This document shows positions 16,416 to 26,050 of a stretch of 38,735 nt of DNA, in pieces. Origin of the DNA: an uncultured bacterium (lineage in GTDB: Bacteria > Krumholzibacteriota > Krumholzibacteriia > LZORAL124-64-63); contig CALEMW010000183.1 of the NCBI GenBank assembly GCA_937910695.1, forward strand, positions 1 through 38,735, read 5' to 3'. Under the pieces are notes generated by a model. The model did not search any database. It was not told the origin of the DNA and saw nothing but the letters and a program-made list of their open reading frames with translations. The position numbers and the translations under genes are program-made. Within the stretch, counting starts at the first letter, position 1; the number at the start of each line of letters is the position of its first letter.

Positions 16416-17918
16416 TCACCCGCAGTTGCAGGGGCCGAGCCAGCTCAGATCGGGCTGGCGGGCTGCACGGGCCTCGTCCATGCGGCCGACCGGCGTGTGG
16501 ACCGGAGCCCGGTGCAGGATTTCCGGATCCGCGGCGGCTTCGGCCCGTACGGCGCGCAGGATTTCGACGAATTCGTCGAGGGTTTCGCGGGACTCGGTCT
16601 CGGTGGGTTCGATCATCATGGCCTCTTCGACGATCAGGGGAAAATAGATCGTCGGGGCGTGGACGCCGTAGTCGAGCAGACGTTTGGCCACGTCAAGGGT
16701 CCGCACGCCGTAGGCTTCCTTCCAGTCCCGTCCGGTGGCGATGAACTCGTGCAGGCATCCATCGGGGTGGTCGACCTGCAGCAGCCCCTCGTCCACTACC
16801 CGCCGCAGCAGATAGTTGGCGTTGAGCACCGCGCGTTCGGCCACGCGTTCGAGTCCGTCGCCGCCGAGGCGCAGGATGTAGGCCAACGCCCGCAGGCACA
16901 CCCCCACGTTGCCCTGGTAGGCGTGGATGGCGGGACGGCATTCGCCTTCGTGATCATCGAGATGGAACACGCCGTCGGCCTCGACGATGGTCGGGCCGGG
17001 CAAGAACGGAGCCAGCTCCGCGGTCACGCAGATGGGGCCGGCGCCGGGACCGCCGCCACCGTGGGGCGTGGACATGGTCTTGTGCAGGTTCAGGTGCACG
17101 ACGTCGAAGCCCATCTTTGCGGGGTGGGCCTTGCCCAGGATGGCGTTCATGTTGGCGCCGTCCATGTACAGGCGGCCGCCCGCTTCGTGGACGATCCGCG
17201 CCACCTCGACGATGTCGGTCTCGAACAGCCCGAGGGTGTTCGGGTTGGTGATCATGATGCCGGCGGTGTTCGGGCCGACGGCGGCGCGTACGACTTCGGG
17301 ATCGAGACGGCCATCGACACCCGAGGCGATGGTCAAGGGCTTCATGCCCGTGAGCACGACCGAGGCGGGGTTGGTGCCGTGAGCGGAGTCAGGGATCAGC
17401 ACCTCGACCCGGTGGGGCTCACCGTTGGCCAGGTGCAGGGCGCGGATCACGTGCATGCCCAGAAACTCACCCTGGGCGCCGGCCGCCGGCACCAGGCTGC
17501 AGGCATCGAAGCCAGTGATGCGGCACAGGGCGTCCTGCAGGAGGTTGAGGGCGCAGAGCAGTCCCTGGATGTCCTCTTCGTCCTGTTCGGGGTGCAGATC
17601 GGCGAAGCCCGGCATGGCGGCCACAACCTCGTTGAGCCGCGGATTGTATTTCATCGTGCAGCTGCCCAGGGGGTACATGCCGCGCTCGATGTGGTGGTTC
17701 AGGTTCGACAATCGCGTGTAGTGCCGCATGACCTCGGGCTCGGAGAGCGAAGGCAGGTCGCAGGGATCGGTGCGGAGATAGGCCGCGGGCAGGGTCACGT
17801 CGACGGGATCACCGTCCCAGGCGGGCATGACCGTGGCTCGACGGCCATCGCGGCCCAGCTCGAAGAGGTTCGGTTCCAGGCTGGCGCCCCAGCGGCGGGG
17901 TTCGACGTTGGCGCTCAT
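16416..17918 (-). CDS. gcvPB: Glycine dehydrogenase (decarboxylating) subunit 2
   Basis: This is the 500-residue C-terminal half of the P-protein of the glycine cleavage system, which in this organism is split in two. It carries the PLP site HLNLHKTMSTPHGGGGPG (the Lys forms the Schiff base), preceded by DGANMNAILGKAHPAKMG, and upstream the family segments YPLGSCTMKYNPR and PDSAHGTNPASV. With GcvPA it decarboxylates glycine and transfers the aminomethyl group to lipoyl-GcvH in the cytoplasm. The ATG shares its A with the TGA of gcvPA (TGATG), indicating translational coupling. The C-terminus ends in a short Cys-containing tail (GPCNCG) that is not needed for the fold. Confidence 0.97.
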   Translation of the reverse strand: MSANVEPRRWGASLEPNLFELGRDGRRATVMPAWDGDPVDVTLPAAYLRTDPCDLPSLSEPEVMRHYTRLSNLNHHIERGMYPLGSCTMKYNPRLNEVVAAMPGFADLHPEQDEEDIQGLLCALNLLQDALCRITGFDACSLVPAAGAQGEFLGMHVIRALHLANGEPHRVEVLIPDSAHGTNPASVVLTGMKPLTIASGVDGRLDPEVVRAAVGPNTAGIMITNPNTLGLFETDIVEVARIVHEAGGRLYMDGANMNAILGKAHPAKMGFDVVHLNLHKTMSTPHGGGGPGAGPICVTAELAPFLPGPTIVEADGVFHLDDHEGECRPAIHAYQGNVGVCLRALAYILRLGGDGLERVAERAVLNANYLLRRVVDEGLLQVDHPDGCLHEFIATGRDWKEAYGVRTLDVAKRLLDYGVHAPTIYFPLIVEEAMMIEPTETESRETLDEFVEILRAVRAEAAADPEILHRAPVHTPVGRMDEARAARQPDLSWLGPCNCG

Positions 17919-19270
17919 CAGTCTTCCTCCTCGACGAAGTCCAGCAGGACCCTGGCGTAGTGACGGATCTCTTCGGCGGTGCGCTTTTCGGTGACCGCAA
18001 CGAGGAGATCAAACTCTCCGCAGCCCGCCACGCCGTCGAGAGGAATGCCGGCCAGCAGGCCCTTTTGCCGGGCGAAGGCGGTGAACTCCCGGGCTGGAAC
18101 AGGCAACCGCAGGACGAACTCGTTGAATACAGGCGCGACGAAGGGCAGCGTCACTCCTGGAACGGCGGTCACTTCGGTTTTCAGAGCCTCGCAGCGGATG
18201 CGCGTGGCCCGTCCGAGCTCTTCGAAACCGCCCTTGCCGAGCATGGCCATGGTGACCGTGGCGCGGCACATGTTCAGACCCTGGTTGGAGCAGATGTTGC
18301 TCGTGGCCTTTTCACGACGGATGTGTTGTTCGCGGGTCTGCAGGGTGAGCACATAACCCGCCCGCCCTTGACCGTCCTCGGTGCGGCCGACGACACGGCC
18401 GGGAATCTGGCGCTTGAGATCGTCGGAGCAGGCCAGGAATCCCAACAGAGGACCGCCCCAAGTCGGCGGAATGCCAAGGGGCTGGGCTTCGCCCACCGCC
18501 ACCGCCGCACCATACTCGCCGGGGGTCTTCAGCAGCGACAGGGAAACCGGGTTGACGCCGGCGACAACCAACGCTCCGCACTCAGCGGCAGCCTCGGCCA
18601 GTTCGTCGCAGCGTTCGAGGCAGCCCAGATAGTTGGGATTCTGGATGACCACGACGCCGACGGAATCGTCGAGAACCTCGCGGAGCGACGCCGCCGATGT
18701 GGCCCCGTCGTCGCCGCGGGCTGCGGTGCGGATCTCCACCTGCTCACAGGCCATGTGGGTCTCGAGCACCGCGAGGTAACGCGGGTTCAGGGTTTCAGGT
18801 ACGACCAGAACCTTGCGACGGGTCTTCGCCAGAGCCATCAGAACGCCCTCGACCATGGCGGTGGCGCCATCGTACATGCTGGCGTTGGACACCGGCAGTC
18901 CCGTCAGGCGGGAGATGAAGGTCTGCCATTCATAGATGACCTGAAGCGTGCCCTGGCTCACTTCGGGTTGATAGGGCGTGTAGGCCGTTAGAAACTCGCT
19001 GCGCGATACGATGGCCGCCGCCGCCGCTGGACTCGAGGTATCGTAGACACCACCCCCGAGGAACGACACGTACTCACTCTGCCCGGCGTTGAGTCCGGCC
19101 AGGCCGCTCATGATCCGCAGGACCTCTTCCTCGGAAAGCGAGGGCGGCAGTTCCAGTCCGTCGATGCGGACCTCGGTGGGCAACGACGCGAAGAGCTCGT
19201 CGACGTCGGCGATGCCGATGGTCTTGAGCATCTCACGGATGTCGCTCTCGGTATGGGGCGTATAAGGCAC
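17918..19270 (-). CDS. gcvPA: Glycine dehydrogenase (decarboxylating) subunit 1
   Basis: The N-terminal half of the split P-protein, 450 residues, begins at a GTG (19270) only 3 nt after the gcvH stop. Typical features are YTPHTESDIREML at the start, SFLGGGVYDTSSPAA, the segment RSEFLTAYTPYQPEVSQGTL, and the NASMYDGATAMVE active-site region. It pairs with GcvPB to form the PLP-dependent decarboxylase. Gene order T-H-PA-PB is the usual arrangement for organisms with a two-subunit P-protein. All overlaps are a few nucleotides, so the genes are probably co-translated. Confidence 0.97.
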   Translation of the reverse strand: MPYTPHTESDIREMLKTIGIADVDELFASLPTEVRIDGLELPPSLSEEEVLRIMSGLAGLNAGQSEYVSFLGGGVYDTSSPAAAAAIVSRSEFLTAYTPYQPEVSQGTLQVIYEWQTFISRLTGLPVSNASMYDGATAMVEGVLMALAKTRRKVLVVPETLNPRYLAVLETHMACEQVEIRTAARGDDGATSAASLREVLDDSVGVVVIQNPNYLGCLERCDELAEAAAECGALVVAGVNPVSLSLLKTPGEYGAAVAVGEAQPLGIPPTWGGPLLGFLACSDDLKRQIPGRVVGRTEDGQGRAGYVLTLQTREQHIRREKATSNICSNQGLNMCRATVTMAMLGKGGFEELGRATRIRCEALKTEVTAVPGVTLPFVAPVFNEFVLRLPVPAREFTAFARQKGLLAGIPLDGVAGCGEFDLLVAVTEKRTAEEIRHYARVLLDFVEEED

Positions 19271-19273
19271 GGA

Positions 19274-19642
19274 TCAGCCTCCGATGAGGGATGCGTAGTC
19301 ACCTTCGTCCAGCAGTTCGTCGGCCTGGGAGGGCTCGGACATCTGCACCTTGAAGAGCCAGCCGTCTTCGAGGGGCTGCTGGTTGACGAGTTCGGGAGCA
19401 TCGAGTACGGCCTCGTTCACTTCGACGATTTCGCCCGAGACGGGGCAGTAGAGATCTTCGACCGATTTCACGGTCTCGATGGTACCGACCGCCGCACCCT
19501 GATCCACAGTGCTGCCTTCCTCGGGCAGTTCGAGAAAGACGACGTCGCCCAGTTCTGTAGCCGCATACTCGGTCACACCGACGGTGGCCACGTCACCATC
19601 CACGGTCACCCACTCATGCTCCTTGGTATACTTGCGCTCCAC
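19274..19642 (-). CDS. gcvH: Glycine cleavage system H protein
   Basis: This 122-residue lipoyl carrier protein starts at GTG 19642, picked because an AAGGAG site lies 6 nt upstream and the protein then begins MERKYTKEHEWVTVDGD as the family does. The lipoylated Lys is in ETVKSVEDLYCPVSGE. It shuttles the aminomethyl group from the P-protein to the T-protein and is the expected substrate of the lipM-like enzyme at the end of the operon. It lies 11 nt after the gcvT stop. Confidence 0.97.
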   Translation of the reverse strand: MERKYTKEHEWVTVDGDVATVGVTEYAATELGDVVFLELPEEGSTVDQGAAVGTIETVKSVEDLYCPVSGEIVEVNEAVLDAPELVNQQPLEDGWLFKVQMSEPSQADELLDEGDYASLIGG

Positions 19643-19653
19643 GGCGATCTCCT

Positions 19654-20832
19654 TCAGTCGTTGACGGGATGACGCTCGGCGTGCGGGTCGCCCTTGACCC
19701 GGGCCGGCAGGAACGGTAACGGAACCATGCGGACCCGGGCCCGGCGCCCGCGGATGTCCACCTCGAGATCGGCGCCGACAGCGTCGACGTCCACCAACGC
19801 GAGCGCCAAGGAGCGCTCCAGACTGGGACTGCGCGTACCGCTGGTCACGACTCCGACACAGAGGTCGCCGGAGAAGACTTCGGCGTCCTGCCGCGCGATC
19901 GGTGCCGGGCGGCCCTCCTTGGGCGAGAGCACTTCGAGGCCCACGATCCTGCGGGAGACTCCGGCAGCCTTCTGGGCGGCCAGGACGTCCCGACCCACGA
20001 AGATGCGGTCCTTGAGACGGACGGCCCAACCGATGCCGGCTTCCAGGGGCGTGACTTCCTCGGTCAACTCGTGCCCGTACAGGCTGTAGGCCACCTCGAA
20101 ACGCAGAGTGTCGCGAGCAGCCAGACCGATGGGCTCGACGCCGAGGTCCTCGCCCGCCGACAGCAGGTCGTCCCAGAGAACGGCGGCGTCGGCCGCCGGC
20201 ACATAGAGTTCATACCCCCGCTCGCCGGTGTAGCCGGTGCGTGACACGATCCAGCGCCCGCCCGGGCCGTCGTGTGTGAAGCCTGTATAGAACTCGAGGG
20301 CGTGAAGATCGTCGCGACGGTCGGCCAGAACGGTGAGTCGGTCCAAGAGCGCAGCGGCTTCCGGTCCCTGGACGGCGATCAGGGCGGTTGTGCCGCTGAC
20401 ATCGTCGAGGGCCACGTCGGCGCCCGTGGACCGCTCTGCGAGCCAGCCCGCGATCTTGCCGTGGTTGGCCGCGTTGCAGACGACCATCCACTCCCGATCG
20501 CCGAGACGGTAGATCAACATGTCGTCGAGCACGCCGCCCCCGTCGCGGCACATGGCCGTGTAGACGATGCTGCCTAGGGCAAGGCCTTGGACGCGGTTGG
20601 TCGCCAGACCATCGAGCCAGGCTTCGGCGCCGGCGCCGGTCACCAGGATCTCCCCCATGTGGGTAATGTCGAAGATTCCGACCTTCTCGCGCACGACGTT
20701 GTGTTCGGCGAGAACTCCCCGGTATTGGACGGGCATCTCGAATCCGGCGTAGGGGACCATGCGGGCGCCCGCCTCGCGATGCCAACCTGTCAGGGGCGTT
20801 GTCTTCAGGTTCTCGGTCTCGGGGTGGGACAC
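19654..20832 (-). CDS. gcvT: Glycine cleavage system T protein (aminomethyltransferase)
   Basis: The product has 392 residues, starting at GTG 20832 after a textbook AAGGAG site with a 6-nt spacer. The first family block begins PLTGWHREAGARMVPYAGFE, where GcvT homologues also start. Typical segments: GIFDITHMGEI, SRTGYTGERGYELYVP (folate and substrate contacts) and GTRSPSLERSLALALV near the C-terminus. It releases ammonia and makes 5,10-methylene-tetrahydrofolate from aminomethyl-GcvH. It is the first gene of the gcv operon, 114 nt downstream of uvrA, with a plausible promoter of its own in that gap. No glycine riboswitch fold could be recognised there. Confidence 0.97.
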   Translation of the reverse strand: MSHPETENLKTTPLTGWHREAGARMVPYAGFEMPVQYRGVLAEHNVVREKVGIFDITHMGEILVTGAGAEAWLDGLATNRVQGLALGSIVYTAMCRDGGGVLDDMLIYRLGDREWMVVCNAANHGKIAGWLAERSTGADVALDDVSGTTALIAVQGPEAAALLDRLTVLADRRDDLHALEFYTGFTHDGPGGRWIVSRTGYTGERGYELYVPAADAAVLWDDLLSAGEDLGVEPIGLAARDTLRFEVAYSLYGHELTEEVTPLEAGIGWAVRLKDRIFVGRDVLAAQKAAGVSRRIVGLEVLSPKEGRPAPIARQDAEVFSGDLCVGVVTSGTRSPSLERSLALALVDVDAVGADLEVDIRGRRARVRMVPLPFLPARVKGDPHAERHPVND

Positions 20833-20908
20833 GATCAGCTCCTTGGACTTGCTGTCGATTGCGACGGCACGGCGGCCCGGGGACGGCTCGCTCGGCGGAA
20901 CCGGGTCT

Positions 20909-20937
20909 AATCTAGGGCGGCCCGGCCGTCGCGCCAA
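20909..20937 (-). promoter_or_regulatory. Possible promoter of the gcv operon
   Basis: Minus strand TTGGCG (20932-20937), 17-nt spacer, TAGATT (20909-20914), in the 114-bp gap between uvrA and gcvT. The -35 is weak, so this is tentative. Confidence 0.4.
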
Positions 20938-20946
20938 GGTCGATAT

Positions 20947-23805
20947 TCAGTCCGCATCAGCATCGCGGACGGCTCCGGCGGCAACGCCGGAGAGAAGCTC
21001 CTTGAGCATGAGTCCGGTGTACGACCCGGGGGCCGCCATCAGATCGTCCAGACCTCCCTGGGCAACGATCCAACCACCCTCGGCGCCACCCTCCGGCCCC
21101 AGATCCACCACGTGGTCGGCTCGGCGGATCACTTCCGCGTTGTGCTCGATCACGACCACGGTCTGCCCTTGGGCCACAAGACGACCGACGATGTCCATCA
21201 GGCGGGACACATCGCAGAAATGCAGTCCGGTCGTCGGCTCGTCGAGGATGTAGAGACTTTTGCTCTGACGTCCCCGGGACAGCTCCCGCGAGAGTTTGAG
21301 CCGCTGGGCCTCGCCGCCGGACAATGTCGCCCCCGTCTGGCCCAGACGGAGATATCCGAGTCCGACCTCGTCCATCAGTTGGAGGATGCGGCGGCAGGCC
21401 GGAATAGCGTCGAAGAATGCCAACGCCTCCTCTGCCGGCATATCCAGGACGCCGGCGATGGTCTTGCCCTTGAAGTGGATCTCGAGGGTCTCGTCGTTGA
21501 AGCGACGCCCTTCGCAGGCTTCACAGGGGACCTCGACATCGGGCAGGAAATCCATGGTCAATCGGCGTACGCCGGCGCCCTCGCATTCCACGCAACGCCC
21601 GGCCCCCGTGTTGAAGCTGAAGCGGTTGGGTTCATATCCGCGCATCTTGGCGAGGGTCGTCTGGGAGAAGAGCTTGCGGATCGGCGTCATCAGTCCGGTG
21701 TAGGTGGCCGGGGTCGACCGCGGCGACCGGCCGATGGGCGACTGATCCACCAGGATCACTGAGTTCAGGTGCTCCACGCCTTCGATCGCCGTGAAGGGTG
21801 CTGGCTTGCGGCCGGCGCCATGCAGATCATGGGCGAGCTGCCGATAGAGGGTTTCGTGCACCGCCGTGCTCTTGCCGGATCCCGACACGCCGGTCACGAC
21901 GGTCAGACGGGCCAGGGGGATTTCCAGATCGATGTTCTTCAGGTTCCTTCCGGTCAGACCACGCAGGCGCAACCAGTGATCGGCCTGGGCGCCTCCGCTG
22001 ACGGGTTCAGCGGACTCGACGCCGCCGCGGGCGGCTAACCAGGCCCCCGTTTTGCTCGTGGGGTGCGCGGCCACCTCGGCGGGAGTTCCCTGGGCCACGA
22101 TACGGCCGCCGTGCTCGCCGGCGCCGGGTCCCAGATCGAGCAGATGGTCTGCCGCCAGCATCACATCGAGATCGTGCTCCACTACGATCACGCTGTTGCC
22201 GCGGTCGCGCAGCTGTTTCAGGGTGGCGATCAGTCGGTGGATATCGCGGTGATGCAGCCCCACGCTGGGCTCGTCGAGCACATAGAGCACGCCTGTGAGT
22301 TTGGCTCCCACCTGGGTGGCCAGTCGCACGCGCTGGCCTTCGCCTCCGGACAGTGTGCTCACGTTGCGGGCCAGGGACAGGTACCCCACTCCCACATCCA
22401 CCAGGAAACGGCACCGTTCGCGGATCTGACCGAGCACCGGACCGGCCACTTCGGAGCGGATGCGGTCCTCGAAGTGCAGCCCCTCGCTCCAAACGCGGAC
22501 CGCCGAGAGGTCGAGGTCTCCCACCTCACCAATGTGCAGTCCCCCGACACGGACGGCCAGGGCATCGCTCCGCAGACGATAGCCGCGGCAGGCGCCGCAG
22601 GTTTCGGGGGTCATCAAAGCGGTGATGCCTCCACGCACTTTCTCCGACTTCGTTTCACGGTGGCGGCGCAACAGTTCGGGGACCAGGCCCGTCCAGTCGG
22701 CGATGAAGGCGTCATAGTGCTTGTGTCCCGCGAGCCGCGCCGCGACGTCGGGCGTGAGGCCGTAGAGAAGCACCACCACGGTTTCTGCAGTGAGGGTGTG
22801 CCAGGGATCCTGGAGCGAGAAACCGAGGGCGCCGGAGAGGGCTTCGATCTGGGTGAAGAGCCAGCTGCCCTCCTTGCCCCGCAGATAGGCCACGGCGCCG
22901 TCAGCCAGGCTCAGGGTCGGATCGGGAACCAGGGCCTCGACACCGATGGTCGGATGGGACCCCAACCCCTGACACTCGGGGCACGAGCCCGCCGGAGAGT
23001 TGAACGAGAACAGTCGGGGCTCGAGGGTCTGGAAGCTCCGCTGACACGATGGGCACGAGGCCTCGCGGCTATAGAATGTGCGTTCGTTACCGGCCTGAAC
23101 GAGAACCGTGCCGCCGCTCATCTCGACCGCCCGGCTCACCGCATCCTCGAGACGGCCTTCGACACCGGCCCTGACCACGAGACCGTCCACCACGACCGCG
23201 ATGTCGTGACGTGCACCCGTGGCCAGCTCTTCGACATCGTCGAGATCGCACATCTCACCGTCGATCAGCGCCCGCACGAAGCCACGACCGCGCAGGTCGT
23301 CCAGGTACTTCTTGTGGGCGCCCTTGCGTCCGGAGATGACCGGCGCCAGGATCCAGAGCCGCGTGCCTTCTGAACACGAAGCCACAGCCGACTGGATCTC
23401 GGCCAACGGTCGCGACGCTGCCGGCACCTCACAGTCGGGACAGACGATCTCGCCGCAACGGGCGTAGAGAAGACGCAGGTAGTTCGCAATCTCGGTGATG
23501 GTGCCCACCGTGGAGCGGGGGTTGCTGCCCAGCCCCTTCTGATCGATGGCCAGGGCCGGCGACAGCCCCTCGATGCGGTCCACGTCTGGCTTGGGAAGCT
23601 GATCGAGGAACTGATGAGCAAAACTCGAGAGGCTTTCGATGTAGCGGCGCTGCCCCTCGGCGTAGAGGGTGTCGAAGGCCAGGGACGACTTGCCCGATCC
23701 ACTCGGCCCGGTCACCACGACCAGCGCGCGCCGCGGCAGCGTGATGTCCAGGTTGCGCAGGTTGTGCACCCGCGCGCCCTTGATCAGGATCGAACCCTTA
23801 GCCAT
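20947..23805 (-). CDS. uvrA: Excinuclease ABC subunit A
   Basis: The 952-residue protein is full UvrA length. It has two ABC ATPase modules: Walker [15 protein letters not shown] near the N-terminus with signature [18 protein letters not shown] and Walker [13 protein letters not shown], then Walker [15 protein letters not shown] with signature [17 protein letters not shown] and [11 protein letters not shown]. Zinc-binding CxxC pairs occur at CPSCQ/CPECQ, CGAC and CVECE/CEACE. The [12 protein letters not shown] block and a complete insertion between Walker A and signature indicate that UvrB- and DNA-binding domains are present, so this is not the short UvrA2 type. Some normally well-kept positions differ ([27 protein letters not shown]), suggesting a diverged form. 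It acts in nucleotide excision repair in the cytoplasm with UvrB and UvrC, not seen here. The start follows an AGGAGAG site. Confidence 0.95.
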   Translation of the reverse strand: MAKGSILIKGARVHNLRNLDITLPRRALVVVTGPSGSGKSSLAFDTLYAEGQRRYIESLSSFAHQFLDQLPKPDVDRIEGLSPALAIDQKGLGSNPRSTVGTITEIANYLRLLYARCGEIVCPDCEVPAASRPLAEIQSAVASCSEGTRLWILAPVISGRKGAHKKYLDDLRGRGFVRALIDGEMCDLDDVEELATGARHDIAVVVDGLVVRAGVEGRLEDAVSRAVEMSGGTVLVQAGNERTFYSREASCPSCQRSFQTLEPRLFSFNSPAGSCPECQGLGSHPTIGVEALVPDPTLSLADGAVAYLRGKEGSWLFTQIEALSGALGFSLQDPWHTLTAETVVVLLYGLTPDVAARLAGHKHYDAFIADWTGLVPELLRRHRETKSEKVRGGITALMTPETCGACRGYRLRSDALAVRVGGLHIGEVGDLDLSAVRVWSEGLHFEDRIRSEVAGPVLGQIRERCRFLVDVGVGYLSLARNVSTLSGGEGQRVRLATQVGAKLTGVLYVLDEPSVGLHHRDIHRLIATLKQLRDRGNSVIVVEHDLDVMLAADHLLDLGPGAGEHGGRIVAQGTPAEVAAHPTSKTGAWLAARGGVESAEPVSGGAQADHWLRLRGLTGRNLKNIDLEIPLARLTVVTGVSGSGKSTAVHETLYRQLAHDLHGAGRKPAPFTAIEGVEHLNSVILVDQSPIGRSPRSTPATYTGLMTPIRKLFSQTTLAKMRGYEPNRFSFNTGAGRCVECEGAGVRRLTMDFLPDVEVPCEACEGRRFNDETLEIHFKGKTIAGVLDMPAEEALAFFDAIPACRRILQLMDEVGLGYLRLGQTGATLSGGEAQRLKLSRELSRGRQSKSLYILDEPTTGLHFCDVSRLMDIVGRLVAQGQTVVVIEHNAEVIRRADHVVDLGPEGGAEGGWIVAQGGLDDLMAAPGSYTGLMLKELLSGVAAGAVRDADAD

Positions 23806-23859
23806 GCTGCTCTCCTGTCGGGTGTGGACGCGCGGCGTCGGTTCCGGCGCGACCTTCCA

Positions 23860-23888
23860 CCTTTACCAAAGGCGCCGCCAGCCGTCAA
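23860..23888 (-). promoter_or_regulatory. Possible uvrA promoter
   Basis: Minus strand TTGACG (23883-23888), 17 nt, TAAAGG (23860-23865), about 55 nt before the uvrA start and directly after a strong hairpin. The -10 element is poor. Confidence 0.3.
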
Positions 23889-23922
23889 GACGCCGGCCGA
23901 CCTTCACGGTCGAGCCGGCGTC
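23889..23922 (-). terminator. Strong hairpin between the cyclophilin gene and uvrA
   Basis: GACGCCGGC (23889-23897) pairs with GCCGGCGTC (23914-23922) and CGACC (23898-23902) with GGTCG (23908-23912), giving a 14-bp stem with one bulged A and a 5-nt loop, 18 nt past the cyclophilin stop. No T tract follows on the minus strand, so termination may need a factor or be incomplete. Confidence 0.5.
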
Positions 23923-23940
23923 TCAGGGAAGTCTACGGGA

Positions 23941-24663
23941 TCAGTTCCCGACCGTGTCGTCGGTGACGGTATCGGTCCGCTCACCCTCGCGAGCGGCACG
24001 TTGCTCGTCGCTCAGAGCATCGAGGCCCTCGAGCACCGTGAAGCCGGTGATCAGAATCGGCTGCAGTGGGTTGTCATTGCGGTCGCGGTCGACGGCGACG
24101 ATGTCGTCCACCACATCCATGCCCATGATGACGCGCCCGAAGGCCGTGTACTTGCCGTCGAGATGGGGGGCGTCGGCGACGCAGATGAAGAACTGGCTGC
24201 CGCCGGAGTCCGGGCTCTGGGAGCGGGCCATGGACAAAACGCCGCGCAGATGGCTGGTGTCGTTGAACTCGGCCTTCACCGCAGCCTGTGCCGGGAGCCC
24301 TGCATAGCCACGGTGTTCGAGCATGGCGCTCACGGCCTGCAGCGCTGCGAGGTCTTCGGCCGCAAGCACGTCGGACCATTCCGGCCCGCCGGTGCCGTCG
24401 TCGGCGCGGTTCTGGTTCTTGGTCAACGGATCGCCGCCCTGGATCATGAAGCCGGGGATCACGCGGTGGAACGCAGTGTCCTGATAGAACCCGGCTTGGC
24501 CGAGGTGCAGGAAATTGGCCACGTGGCCGGGTGCCTTCTCAGGCAGCATCTCCAGGAGCACCTCGCCGGCATCGGTGGTCAGGTACACGAAGGTCTGGGC
24601 GCAGGCGGCGCCGGCGATCATCAGGATCGCGACTACGAGCAGGGGCCAGGATCGTCGAGACAT
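23941..24663 (-). CDS. Exported peptidyl-prolyl cis-trans isomerase (cyclophilin type)
   Basis: The protein has 240 residues from ATG 24663, selected by the GGAGGAGA site just upstream. A signal peptide ([18 protein letters not shown], cleavage near residue 22) directs it to the periplasm. Cyclophilin core: [15 protein letters not shown] with the catalytic Arg, [18 protein letters not shown], and [20 protein letters not shown]. Between GGDP and EFND there is an insertion of about 45 residues containing a helical [20 protein letters not shown] segment that minimal bacterial cyclophilins lack, and a charged Thr/Asp tail follows the core. It probably assists folding of exported or outer membrane proteins, which are numerous in this window. 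It is divergent from the cysteine-desulfurase-family gene. Confidence 0.9.
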   Translation of the reverse strand: MSRRSWPLLVVAILMIAGAACAQTFVYLTTDAGEVLLEMLPEKAPGHVANFLHLGQAGFYQDTAFHRVIPGFMIQGGDPLTKNQNRADDGTGGPEWSDVLAAEDLAALQAVSAMLEHRGYAGLPAQAAVKAEFNDTSHLRGVLSMARSQSPDSGGSQFFICVADAPHLDGKYTAFGRVIMGMDVVDDIVAVDRDRNDNPLQPILITGFTVLEGLDALSDEQRAAREGERTDTVTDDTVGN

Positions 24664-24732
24664 GGATCTCCTCCGGGTTCGGGTCCGCCACAGGATCGCC
24701 CCCCGCGGCGCCGTTCGCAACGCCGCATTTCC

Positions 24733-24761
24733 TTGCGAGTTCCCACGGCCTGCTCGATACT
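24733..24761 (+). promoter_or_regulatory. Possible promoter of the cysteine-desulfurase-family gene
   Basis: TTGCGA (24733-24738), 17 nt, GATACT (24756-24761), giving a short leader before the GAGAGGAG site and ATG at 24783, inside a 119-bp divergent gap. Confidence 0.45.
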
Positions 24762-24782
24762 CTTGCGGTGAGAGGAGACTCC

Positions 24783-25961
24783 ATGGCGGAACTCGCCTAT
24801 CTGGACAATGCAGCCACCAGCTTCCCCAAACCAGAAGCGGTCCACGAGGCCGTTGACCGTGTGGCACGACGCTGCGCCGTGAACCCGGGCCGGGGCGGTT
24901 CCGAACTCGCTCACGAAGCCGGTGAACTCGTCGATGGTCTGCGACGCCGCCTGCACGTCTTCTTCGGCAATCCAGCCGCCGACTCAGCCCGCCTCGTTTT
25001 CGCAGCCAACGCCACCGACGCCCTCAACACCGCCATCGCCGGCGTCTGCGGCCCCGGGGACCACGTCGTGTCGACCCGGCTCGAGCACAATTCGGTGCTG
25101 CGCCCCCTCTGGGAACTGGAGCGGCGCGGCGTGCTTACCCACACCCTCGTGCCAGGCGACGGCGCCGGCTTCATCGATCCCGCCGACGTTGCAGCAGCCC
25201 TCACTCCGTCGACCCGGCTGGTGATCCTCAACCACGCCTCCAACGTCCTCGGAACCATCCAGGACGCAGCCGCGGTGGGGCGTATGTGCCGCGAACACGG
25301 AGTGCTTTTCCTGCTCGACGCCTCCCAGTCGGCCGGCCTCATACCGGTGGACATGGACGCCTTCGGCGTGGACCTGCTGGCCTTCACCGGCCACAAGGGC
25401 CTCATGGGCCCCATGGGCACCGGCGGCCTTGCCGTCGGCCCCGATGTCGCCGTCGACCCCACGCGTTGGGGCGGCACGGGGGTGCGTTCGGCCCACCGCG
25501 GGCATCTCGAGCAGTACCCTTGGCGCCTCGAAGCAGGCACCCTGAACCTCCCCGGCTTGGCGGGACTCGCCGCCGGTCTCACCTGGATCGAGCAAAGCGG
25601 CCCGGCCGTGCTTTTGGCCGAGGAACGCCGCCTCGCCGCGAACCTGATCTCAGGAATCGAGGCCCTCGGCGGCGTCCGCACCTGGTGCGCCGGCGCCGAC
25701 GAGCGCCATCTGGCTGTGGTGAGCGTCACGGTCGACGGCATGGAATCGGATGAAGTAGGAACGAGGCTGGACGTGGATCACGACGTGATCGCCCGCACCG
25801 GTCTGCAGTGTGCTCCGCTCGTGCACGAAGATCTCGGAACAGTGGATGTGCGGGGCACCGTGCGGTTCGGAATCGGACCCTTCAATACCGACGAGCACAT
25901 CTTGCGAACGCTGGCGGGTCTGGGTGAATGCGCCGAGGCGGCACGATCACGACGGGGATGA
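24783..25961 (+). CDS. Cysteine desulfurase family PLP-dependent aminotransferase (class V)
   Basis: The product has 392 residues from ATG 24783, chosen because GAGAGGAG precedes it and the protein then begins MAELAYLDNAATSFPKPEAV as in this family. The PLP Lys lies in FTGHKGLMGPMGTGGLAVG, the cofactor-contacting Asp/Ser in LLDASQSAG, and the C-terminal block TGLQCAPLVHEDLGT holds the Cys expected to carry persulfide sulfur. This pattern fits the stand-alone 'cysteine desulfurase family protein' group rather than IscS or SufS with a scaffold partner. No SufBCD, IscU or selenium gene adjoins, so the sulfur acceptor is unknown. Transcription ends at the bidirectional terminator 27 nt downstream. 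Confidence 0.9.
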   Translation: MAELAYLDNAATSFPKPEAVHEAVDRVARRCAVNPGRGGSELAHEAGELVDGLRRRLHVFFGNPAADSARLVFAANATDALNTAIAGVCGPGDHVVSTRLEHNSVLRPLWELERRGVLTHTLVPGDGAGFIDPADVAAALTPSTRLVILNHASNVLGTIQDAAAVGRMCREHGVLFLLDASQSAGLIPVDMDAFGVDLLAFTGHKGLMGPMGTGGLAVGPDVAVDPTRWGGTGVRSAHRGHLEQYPWRLEAGTLNLPGLAGLAAGLTWIEQSGPAVLLAEERRLAANLISGIEALGGVRTWCAGADERHLAVVSVTVDGMESDEVGTRLDVDHDVIARTGLQCAPLVHEDLGTVDVRGTVRFGIGPFNTDEHILRTLAGLGECAEAARSRRG

Positions 25962-25987
25962 CACCGGGCACCGAACGCCTTGGCATG

Positions 25988-26020
25988 AAAAAAGGGGCCG
26001 CCTCTCGGGCGACCCCTTTT
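25988..26020. terminator. Bidirectional terminator between convergent genes
   Basis: AAAAGGGG (25990-25997) and CCCCTTTT (26013-26020) frame an inner CGCC/GGCG stem with one mismatch and a tiny loop. A-rich and T-rich flanks make it work in both directions, serving the plus-strand desulfurase-family gene and the minus-strand OmpA-type gene. Confidence 0.85.
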
Positions 26021-26050
26021 CCTTCATCATCGTTGGACGTGAGATCGACG

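Noticed and set aside
20833..20946. Glycine riboswitch upstream of gcvT
   Set aside because: The gap is 114 nt and also holds a promoter-like pair and the ribosome site; no tandem aptamer-like conserved core could be recognised.
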